Source of the DNA: CAYVUM01 sp964619055
GTDB taxonomy: Bacteria > Pseudomonadota > Alphaproteobacteria > Rhodospirillales > Defluviicoccaceae
Reading direction: 5' to 3'
NCBI GenBank assembly: GCA_964619055.1
Contig: CAZUDB010000068.1
Coordinates: forward strand, 1 to 14,565
DNA: 14,565 nucleotides
Shown here: one piece after another, positions 8,916 to 14,565 of the stretch
Layout of the letters: every line of letters starts with the position of its first letter
Position numbering within the stretch: position 1 is the first letter of the stretch
The notes under the pieces: generated by a model
What the model was told of the DNA's origin: nothing
Databases searched by the model: none
Seen by the model: only the letters and a program-made list of their open reading frames with translations
Made by a program: the position numbers and the translations under genes

Positions 8916-11324
8916 CTAAAAGTTGCCACTAATGCCGATGGTTCCAACGTTTTCCGTGAATCGGCTCGTGGATAGTGTTGAGAAGCGCTTCTGGAAGTCA
9001 TAGGAAGCGGATAGGCTGACGTTCTGAAGCACGCTGTACGAATATCTGGCGCCGGCGCCGATAGTCGTGTCTTCCCGAGTGATCAGATCGTTGCGCCCAA
9101 CTGTGAAGCTGACGCTCGTGTTCGATCGAAGCGAAAGCTGGTAACGCCACCGACCTTCTAAATTGAAGCGGCGCTCTGCCTCATCTTCGTCGTCTTGCTC
9201 CTGGCTGATAAACCGAAACGTCGTATTGAACGTGCTTCGGTTCTGTTGTGTCGAAAAACCGGCGCGAAATGCTCGGTTGAAACTACTCTCGGTGCTAATG
9301 TTTCCAAGAAACCGCTGCTCAAAGGGCGAGCGGGTGCGATTGTCAACGAAGTTTCCGGTAATTGGGTTAACCGCTAGGAACCCCAGATTTCCAGCCGCCA
9401 ATTGCGCGGTCGTCCCTTCGCCTTCCGCATAATTCGCAAAAAACTGTGAGCGCGGGCTAATCTGGTAGGAGCTGTTGAAGGCAACGTTGAACCGTCCGTC
9501 GCGTTGGCCAACGGATGCCCCCAAAGTCAGCCGTCGGTTCGGTGTCCACCGAACTCCGGCGGCGCCAATGGGATCGTTAATCCGTCGTCCATCCTGCCCG
9601 GCATCGCGGTACTGCCAACCAACTGTCGCTATCCCGACTAGGCGCGGCTGAATCGGAAACGCATAGTCCACCTGTGCCGCCGCCGAATCGATATCGTCCC
9701 TTTCCGACCGAAGTTCCCTAGAGACGTAGCCGGACAGCGTCCATGCGCCGAAATCAGCGGCCGCATCGCCGCTGGACACCGCCGCATCGAACCGATGCTG
9801 GATCGACGTCGCTTCAGAGGTTTCCAGCGTGTTGATGATGTTGAAGTCACTCTCACCTTCAACCGTACCGGTTAGAGTATACCGGAACTGCGATGTCGCG
9901 TTTTGACCAAAGCGGAGCGGTACATAAGGGCTGAAGCGAAATGTTGCGACAGGCCGCTCGTTGGCGTTAACGAATTCAGATCGCGAAACTCCCGAGCCAA
10001 AGTCGTTCGATTGTTGGCTAATGGAAGCACCTAAATCTGCAAACAGGACATCACGAACAACTTCGCCTGTGAACGTGCCAAGCAACGTCAGCGTTGGATC
10101 GAAGCCCTCGCGGGTGTCGAGGTTGTTGTCGCCGAATACTTCTCGAAAGTTCAGGTTAAACTGGGCATCAAGCCCACCGGCGACACGTGGACTAGCGCCA
10201 CGCGTGCTGATACTAGGTGTAAGCGAGAAAATCAGGGCGGAGTTCTTAAACTCATCCGGTGTCAGGTTGACGTTGTCCGTAAACGTCAGAAACGCCCCCA
10301 TACCGAAGGTCGTTGTCCAAACTCCAGAGAAGTAGCTTTCGGGAACCACAATGGTATCACCCGGCTCAAGCCGGATGTTCTTCGTGATGTCGGACTCTTC
10401 AATGAGATCATCGAGCGGCGCCGCGATGCGTGTTTGGGTGCCATCAACCTGACGCTGGATATAGGCGCTGTTGCCGTCAGCGAAGGGGGAAAGGCCGCCC
10501 ACTTGGTTGATCACGTCAAGAAGCGTAATCCCTTCCACGAAGCGAATGGCCCGAGGCTGCGCGGGCTGCCGGCTGATCAACGAGCCACCGCCAATGTAAT
10601 CCGGTCCGGCGGCCATGCCGATCACCCGGATCTGTTGCTCAAAGGCACCACCGGCGCTAGTCACCGTAACGGTCACAATGGGGTTTTGAATGAACGGTGC
10701 CAGTCGCTCTTCCAAGGCCGCGGTCAGATCCAGAGGGGTCAGGCCCGCCGCCATGACATCGTCAGCAAGGGGAATCGACACACGGCCGTCCGGTCGGATC
10801 GTCAACGTATTTGACAAGTCCGGCTGGCCACGTACTTGAACGGCGATAATGTCACCTGGCGCCAGAATGTATGTGGGCGCAACCCGGTCGACGGGCGCGG
10901 GCGCAAACGACTCCGGACCAACGGTCACGGGCGGTGCTGCCGGCGCCTCGGTTTCGGGTATGGCTTCCGGTGGTGTTGTGTCCGCACCAGGTACGGCCGC
11001 CGGAGCGTCGGCCTCCGGGATGCTGCCTGGTCCGACCGTAACGGGCGGCGGCGACGGGACTTGCGCCGAAACCGTCGCGACACCGACCAGTACAACACCG
11101 GCGATCAAGGCTGCAGACGCAAACGGAGAGGTCGTATAGCGGTGAAGAAGCGCTCTATCACTGCCGGCAATTTGCTGCAGACCATGGCTCCGCTGTGTGC
11201 GTGAGTCTGCCCAGCCCTGCCCACCATTTGACCGCGGGCTGGATGGCCGGTCCAAGTGGAGCCGCTTGCGCGTTCTACTGTCTCGTCGCTGAACTGGCCC
11301 GCTATTTTGCGTCAAAATAGGCAA
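8916..11324 (-). CDS. Fusion of Wza-like polysaccharide export protein and PEP-CTERM-associated outer-membrane beta-barrel
   Basis: This protein of up to 802 residues is probably an outer-membrane exit channel for a surface polysaccharide. In order: a non-conserved lead (1-60); a signal peptide (hydrophobic 68-84, cleavage likely after VSA87); a proline/alanine-rich linker (90-148) with a duplicated PPVTVGP unit; a polysaccharide export (PES) domain starting at YILAPGD (152-158); an SLBB-like domain (about 231-330) ending in LEPGDTIVVPES; and a long C-terminal region (about 345-802) of alternating polar/aromatic strands that ends in phenylalanine, as BAM-inserted barrels do. The first half resembles TIGR03027 (PEP-CTERM export protein). 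The barrel begins FTDNVNL, followed by a TPSISTRG segment, as in TIGR03016. These are normally two separate proteins. The start is uncertain: the frame has no ATG or GTG before the signal peptide, only TTG codons at 11324 and 11255, neither with a ribosome binding site. The divergent glycosyltransferase belongs to the same type of system. Confidence 0.85.
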   Translation of the reverse strand: MPILTQNSGPVQRRDSRTRKRLHLDRPSSPRSNGGQGWADSRTQRSHGLQQIAGSDRALLHRYTTSPFASAALIAGVVLVGVATVSAQVPSPPPVTVGPGSIPEADAPAAVPGADTTPPEAIPETEAPAAPPVTVGPESFAPAPVDRVAPTYILAPGDIIAVQVRGQPDLSNTLTIRPDGRVSIPLADDVMAAGLTPLDLTAALEERLAPFIQNPIVTVTVTSAGGAFEQQIRVIGMAAGPDYIGGGSLISRQPAQPRAIRFVEGITLLDVINQVGGLSPFADGNSAYIQRQVDGTQTRIAAPLDDLIEESDITKNIRLEPGDTIVVPESYFSGVWTTTFGMGAFLTFTDNVNLTPDEFKNSALIFSLTPSISTRGASPRVAGGLDAQFNLNFREVFGDNNLDTREGFDPTLTLLGTFTGEVVRDVLFADLGASISQQSNDFGSGVSRSEFVNANERPVATFRFSPYVPLRFGQNATSQFRYTLTGTVEGESDFNIINTLETSEATSIQHRFDAAVSSGDAAADFGAWTLSGYVSRELRSERDDIDSAAAQVDYAFPIQPRLVGIATVGWQYRDAGQDGRRINDPIGAAGVRWTPNRRLTLGASVGQRDGRFNVAFNSSYQISPRSQFFANYAEGEGTTAQLAAGNLGFLAVNPITGNFVDNRTRSPFEQRFLGNISTESSFNRAFRAGFSTQQNRSTFNTTFRFISQEQDDEDEAERRFNLEGRWRYQLSLRSNTSVSFTVGRNDLITREDTTIGAGARYSYSVLQNVSLSASYDFQKRFSTLSTSRFTENVGTIGISGNF

Positions 11325-11813
11325 CGGAACACCGAGGATTGGTTAGGTTGGCAATGATTCATCAGGTACCGGATGCCATGAGGGCTGTAAACGTGCTAAC
11401 CGACGCAGAGCAGGAATTAGCCAGTTCATTTGTTGCAGATTCGCCGCACCTGTTTCGCAGCCGCCGCGGAGGCAAAAATATGCATTTGAATCAGCGCATT
11501 AAAAATAACCACTCGCGACCATCGGATTTGGCGATAAGTCCCCATTGTTTGTCGGCAACAGTCCGTGTCTTTGCCTTCAACCTTCGCGCAGGCGTTAGAT
11601 TGAGCGAATCACAGCTCTCACCGTACCGCGCGGCGCCCCAACCGACCGCCGAGAACGACGTCAATCACCTTGAAAGAGGTGTGATGGCAGGATGGCCGTG
11701 TGACGGTGGTCCCTCCTGCACGACCTCCCTGATCAGGCGTCACATCGAAATGAAAAACTGCAGGACGTAAACGCCGCAGCGCCAAGCAAAGGTTAAATGG
11801 AAGCCCCATCGCC
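11325..11813. other. Divergent intergenic region between export-barrel and glycosyltransferase genes
   Basis: These 489 bases must hold the promoters of two divergent polysaccharide genes. The stretch at about 11475-11515 is clearly AT-rich for this genome and includes ATGCAT and AAAAATAA, so it is the best place for promoter or regulator binding. An inverted repeat ATCAC-N12-GTGAT lies at 11664-11685. I looked for sigma54 elements (GG-N10-GC), known upstream of PEP-CTERM polysaccharide genes, and found none with correct spacing. The open frame 11339-11770 has no recognisable protein character. Confidence 0.45.
11664..11685. repeat. Inverted repeat ATCAC-N12-GTGAT, possible regulator site
   Basis: ATCAC (11664-11668) and its reverse complement GTGAT (11681-11685) are 12 bases apart; an internal ACC/GGT pair extends the symmetry imperfectly. 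It lies about 130 bases before the glycosyltransferase start, a suitable place for an activator or repressor. Short repeats like this also occur by chance. Confidence 0.25.
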
Positions 11814-11817
11814 ATGA
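11797..11817 (+). other. Possible 6-codon upstream ORF overlapping the glycosyltransferase start
   Basis: An ATG at 11797, four bases after AAAGG (11788-11792), opens a six-codon frame encoding MEAPSP. Its TGA (11815-11817) overlaps the glycosyltransferase ATG at 11814 in an ATGA arrangement. Such an overlap is the classic set-up for translational coupling by re-initiation. Whether it is translated is unknown. Confidence 0.3.
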
Positions 11818-13034
11818 GAGTGTTGTTCCTGTGCCACCGGTTTCCGTACCCACCCACAGACGGTGCACGAGTCCGCTCGTTTCACATGATCGCCCATCTA
11901 AGCCGCAAACACGACGTGACTGTGGCAACACTCGTCCGCTCCGAGGCGGAGGCGGAAGGCATCGAGGGTCTTCAGAACGTTTGCGAATCGGTCCTAGTGG
12001 GCCGAGTGGGCCGGGCCGTCGCGGCCGCCCGCATGGTGTTGCGATTGCCCACGCCGACGCCGTCGTCATTTGGCTATTTTTACTCTCCCGACCTAGCCCG
12101 CCAGATTCGCAACACACTGGCACAAAACCGCTACGACGCCATCATCGTCTTTTGTTCGTCCATGGCCCCATATGTGGCGGGGAAACAGTCGGTGCCGAAG
12201 CTGCTCGACTTCGTCGATATGGACTCCCAAAAATGGCTGGCCTTCGCCAAGGTCCATGGCATCCCCAAGTCCCTCGGCTATTGGCTTGAAGGCCGCAAAC
12301 TGCAAGCCGCCGAGGCGGCAATGGCGCCACAGTTCGACATCTGCACGTGCATCACTCGCGCAGAGCAAGAAACGCTCGACAGCTTCGGCACTGGCGTGAT
12401 GAGCGGCTGGTTTCCCAACGGCGTCGACCTGAGCTATTTCGCGCGAAACACCGGCGATTATGATCGTGATCGAATCTGCTTCGTGGGCCGCATGGACTAT
12501 TTTCCCAACCAACAAGCGATGGTGGACTTCTGCGCGGATGTACTCCCCCGCATTCGCGAGAAGCGTCCGCGCGTCGTCCTATCAATCGTCGGCGCCGAGC
12601 CGCCGCAAGACATTCGCGATCTCGCCCTGACTCCTGGCATCGAAGTCACAGGAACGGTTCCGGACGTTCGCCCCTGGGTTAGCACGGCCGCCGTTAGCGT
12701 CGCTCCACTGAAGATCGCGCGCGGCACCCAAAACAAGATTCTTGAATCCTGGGCCATGGGCGTTCCCGTGATCACCTCCAGCCCTACGGCCCGCGGGGTC
12801 GACGCGGTCCCCAACAAGCACCTAGTGGTCGCGGACACACCCGCCGACATGGCAGCGGGCATTCTCCGCCTTCTGGAGCGCCCGGAGGAGCGGTCCGCAT
12901 ACTCGGAAGCTGGTCGCCGAAAGGTCGAGGAGGTCTATACCTGGGAGGCGGCCATGACGACCTTCGACCGCTACCTGTCCTTGGCCGTGGATCGTCACCG
13001 CCAGCGCCGATCGACGCCTCTCACATCACTATAG
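11814..13034 (+). CDS. GT4-fold glycosyltransferase, PEP-CTERM/XrtA system type (TIGR03087-like)
   Basis: This 406-residue cytoplasmic or membrane-associated sugar transferase probably adds a sugar to a lipid-linked exopolysaccharide precursor. The N-terminal domain opens with LFLCHRFPYPPTDGARVRS (4-22), a signature I recognise from the PEP-CTERM/exosortase-associated TIGR03087 family, and has SSMAPYV (115-121) and DFVDMDSQKW (132-141). The C-terminal nucleotide-sugar domain has PNGVD (201-205), FVGRMDYFPN (223-232), TGTVPDVRPW (279-288) and PLKIARGTQNKILE (298-311), where E311 belongs to the donor-binding E-x7-E-type motif. Length and motif order are standard and the enzyme looks intact. The start at ATG 11814 has GGAAG 10 bases upstream. 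Donor and acceptor sugars cannot be told from sequence. The family link ties it to the divergent export-barrel gene. Family assignment is from memory of conserved motifs, not a search. Confidence 0.9.
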   Translation: MRVLFLCHRFPYPPTDGARVRSFHMIAHLSRKHDVTVATLVRSEAEAEGIEGLQNVCESVLVGRVGRAVAAARMVLRLPTPTPSSFGYFYSPDLARQIRNTLAQNRYDAIIVFCSSMAPYVAGKQSVPKLLDFVDMDSQKWLAFAKVHGIPKSLGYWLEGRKLQAAEAAMAPQFDICTCITRAEQETLDSFGTGVMSGWFPNGVDLSYFARNTGDYDRDRICFVGRMDYFPNQQAMVDFCADVLPRIREKRPRVVLSIVGAEPPQDIRDLALTPGIEVTGTVPDVRPWVSTAAVSVAPLKIARGTQNKILESWAMGVPVITSSPTARGVDAVPNKHLVVADTPADMAAGILRLLERPEERSAYSEAGRRKVEEVYTWEAAMTTFDRYLSLAVDRHRQRRSTPLTSL

Positions 13035-13132
13035 GAGTTACAGATCGGCATTGGGCTTGCCCTTGGCCCGGCGACGGACGTCGACGGTCCCAGTCACACT
13101 CTCAATCCTCACATCCTGGAGACGTGATCCCG

Positions 13133-13150
13133 GCTTGGGTTGCTTGGGTT
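13133..13150 (+). repeat. Tandem 9-base duplication
   Basis: GCTTGGGTT occurs twice in direct succession (13133-13141 and 13142-13150) in the gap before the exported HdeA-like gene. It overlaps the candidate -35 element at 13149, so a change in copy number would move sequence upstream of that promoter. It may simply be replication slippage. Confidence 0.6.
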
Positions 13151-13177
13151 GTGCCGGCGCAGGTGACGCGCTATGCC
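13149..13177 (+). promoter_or_regulatory. Candidate promoter of the HdeA-like/peptidoglycan-binding gene
   Basis: TTGTGC (13149-13154) and TATGCC (13172-13177) are 17 bases apart, which would start transcription near 13184, about 38 bases before ATG 13222. The -10 is imperfect. A separate promoter is plausible because the gap after the glycosyltransferase is 187 bases. Confidence 0.35.
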
Positions 13178-13221
13178 TTTCGATGATCAGTCATTCCGAA
13201 ACGACACTGGAGATCCCCACC

Positions 13222-13869
13222 ATGATCCGCGCGTTGCTCATCGCGGGCGCTTGCTTGGCTGCATGTCCCGCGCTTGCGGCGGACAACCAGGGCCGGGCCG
13301 CGCCCAAGGGCTGGGGCCTTGCCTCCTGCCAGCAGTTTTTGGACCAGGCTAAGGAAAGCGAAGAAAACGTCATCCGCATCGGCTCGTGGCTTGAGGGCTA
13401 TATTAGCGCTGCGAATGTCTATTCTGAAGACACTTACGATCTGGCGCCCTGGCAGGATCCCGTCTATCTGCTGAACATCATTGGCCGCAATTGTCAGAAT
13501 GCACCGGAAGAACGGTTCATTCGGGTTGTTCATGCTTATGTTCAATACTTGGCACAAGGCCGATTGAAAGAGCGTGACGATGTCCTGATCGCCACCAGTG
13601 GCGAAAACCGGCGCCCGGTTTACAAGAGCGTGCTGATAGATGTGCAGGAAGCGCTCGGAATTACAGCGGATGGCGTCTTTGGTCCGGGCACCAAAAGTGC
13701 GCTGGAAGAATACCAGAAAGCCAACAACCTGCCACAGACCGGCCTGCCGGATTCGCTCACGATCGAACGGTTGCTGATAGCGTCACAGCAGCAACCGCAA
13801 CCACAGCCCCTTCGCCCACTGTCCCCGACCGAACCTCCCGCTGCAGCCGAACCACCGGAGCAACAGTAA
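13222..13869 (+). CDS. Exported protein with HdeA/Rap1a-like domain and peptidoglycan-binding domain
   Basis: This 215-residue protein is probably periplasmic and attached to the cell wall. Residues 1-20 are a clear signal peptide ending LAA. Residues 32-112 form a helical domain with two cysteines (C36 in ASCQQFL and C91 in GRNCQN) and a WLEGYIS segment, resembling the HdeA/Rap1a fold, where such a disulfide is typical; HdeA is an acid-stress chaperone and Rap1a a toxin-immunity protein. Residues 136-186 match a peptidoglycan-binding domain 1 (DVQEALG, then DGVFGPGT at 150-157). A Q/P-rich tail (189-215) follows. The frame stays open to a TTG at 13051, but ATG 13222 begins the signal peptide and has GGAG 9 bases upstream, so I use it. 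The exact role is unknown. Confidence 0.8.
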   Translation: MIRALLIAGACLAACPALAADNQGRAAPKGWGLASCQQFLDQAKESEENVIRIGSWLEGYISAANVYSEDTYDLAPWQDPVYLLNIIGRNCQNAPEERFIRVVHAYVQYLAQGRLKERDDVLIATSGENRRPVYKSVLIDVQEALGITADGVFGPGTKSALEEYQKANNLPQTGLPDSLTIERLLIASQQQPQPQPLRPLSPTEPPAAAEPPEQQ

Positions 13870-13921
13870 GCTCTTCGGCGGAGCGGGCGCGGCACAACGC
13901 CAGTTCAATGAGGGCCGGCCT

Positions 13922-14565
13922 TTAGGGAGCCGAATGATCTTGCCATGCGGCCGATTCTGCGCCTCGGATCAGGTCGTTCGGTTCGTCTACGTCCTTGAGG
14001 ACGCCTGAGTCCGAAACCCCGACTGTCAGGACCGAGGCCGAATATCGGTCCATGAGGTCGCGCCCGCCAGTGTCGCCGGTCAGCGCCACTAGGTCTGGGG
14101 CAAATCGAGCCGGCCACACCACAGGATGGCCACGCCGCTCGCGATATGTCGGCGCACAGATCCGTAGTCCGTCCGCGCCCTCGAACGCTTCGATCAACGC
14201 ATCGATATGGTCCGAGCGCACCCAGGGCATGTCGGCCAACAGCACCATGATGCCTGCACTTTTTGCCTCGGCCGCCGCTACCCCAACCGCGAGCGAGCTT
14301 GCCATCCCATCGGCGTAGCGACCGTTGAGCAAATAGTGAACGGACCGGTTTGCCAACGCCGCCCGAACGCGATCGGCCTCATGGCCAAGGACGACGAAGA
14401 CAGACCGCACGCGAGAACTAAGCGCTGCGTCTACGACGTGGGCGACGAGAGGTTTTCCGTGCAGATTGAACAACACCTTGTTAAGGCGTCCGGCCCGGGT
14501 CGACTGTCCGGCGGCCAGCACAACAGCGCTGACCTGTCGTCCTTCTCGCACCAACTGCTGCACCT
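13922..14565 (-). CDS. MobA-like NTP transferase (MocA type), partial at the right edge
   Basis: The visible 213 residues form a complete Rossmann-like nucleotidyltransferase domain of the MobA-like NTP transferase type, which includes the molybdopterin cytidylyltransferase MocA. Numbering from a GTG at 14563, motifs are LAAGQSTRAGRLNK (16-29, nucleotide binding), LADMP (109-113, metal binding), GHPVVW (145-150), GDTGGRDL (163-170) and DVDEP (191-195). The role would be transfer of CMP or GMP to molybdenum cofactor, or a related nucleotidyl transfer. The reading frame stays open to the window edge, and GTG 14563 has no visible ribosome binding site. In many alphaproteobacteria this domain is the C-terminal half of a longer protein with an N-terminal molybdopterin-binding domain, so this may be such a fusion cut by the window. 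It converges on the previous gene with a 52-base gap containing the palindrome GGCCGGCC. Confidence 0.8.
   Translation of the reverse strand, partial: VQQLVREGRQVSAVVLAAGQSTRAGRLNKVLFNLHGKPLVAHVVDAALSSRVRSVFVVLGHEADRVRAALANRSVHYLLNGRYADGMASSLAVGVAAAEAKSAGIMVLLADMPWVRSDHIDALIEAFEGADGLRICAPTYRERRGHPVVWPARFAPDLVALTGDTGGRDLMDRYSASVLTVGVSDSGVLKDVDEPNDLIRGAESAAWQDHSAP

Noticed and set aside
11325..11813. Possible sigma54 promoter for the polysaccharide genes
   Set aside because: Candidates with GG and GC had spacings of 8 or 9 instead of 10 bases.
13051..13221. 57-codon N-terminal extension of the HdeA-like protein from a TTG
   Set aside because: It would bury a clear signal peptide that starts at ATG 13222 with a good ribosome binding site.

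Overview
The window looks like chromosomal DNA of an alphaproteobacterium, probably Rhodospirillales-like. The reasons are moderately high GC, an rRNA leader of alphaproteobacterial type at the left edge, a ClpB and an M23 peptidase typical of the class, and PEP-CTERM/exosortase-type polysaccharide genes. This placement is inference from gene content; no search was run.

Layout, left to right. Positions 1-124 (minus strand) carry what I read as the promoter and boxA-containing leader of an rRNA operon whose 16S gene lies just outside the window. Divergent from it is a membrane-anchored M23 murein endopeptidase (463-1878, +), then a rhomboid intramembrane protease (2043-2747, +). Convergent with these is clpB (2796-5387, -). 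Upstream of clpB on the same strand is a large single-chain restriction-modification enzyme (5528-8488, -), with a PD-(D/E)XK nuclease motif, an N6-adenine methyltransferase core and a likely target-recognition domain in one polypeptide. A 427-bp gap follows, then an outer-membrane protein (8916-11324, -) that joins a Wza-like polysaccharide export module (PES plus SLBB) to a beta-barrel of the PEP-CTERM-associated TIGR03016 type. Across a 489-bp divergent intergenic region is a glycosyltransferase of the PEP-CTERM/XrtA type (TIGR03087-like; 11814-13034, +). Then come a small exported protein with an HdeA/Rap1a-like domain and a peptidoglycan-binding domain (13222-13869, +), and the C-terminal part of a MobA-like nucleotidyltransferase (13922 to the right edge, -).

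How the genes fit together. The export-barrel protein and the glycosyltransferase are divergent neighbours and both belong to families tied to exosortase/PEP-CTERM exopolysaccharide systems, so they probably act in making and exporting the same surface polysaccharide. No exosortase, polymerase, flippase, tyrosine kinase or chain-length regulator is visible here, so this is a satellite or the edge of a larger locus. The M23 peptidase and the HdeA/peptidoglycan-binding protein are cell-envelope functions but not obviously co-transcribed with it. The restriction-modification gene has no partner gene and sits between core and accessory genes, as a self-contained defence gene would.

The most unusual item is the fusion of the Wza-like export module to the PEP-CTERM-associated beta-barrel in one chain. 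I see no CRISPR array, tRNA, insertion sequence or integrase.
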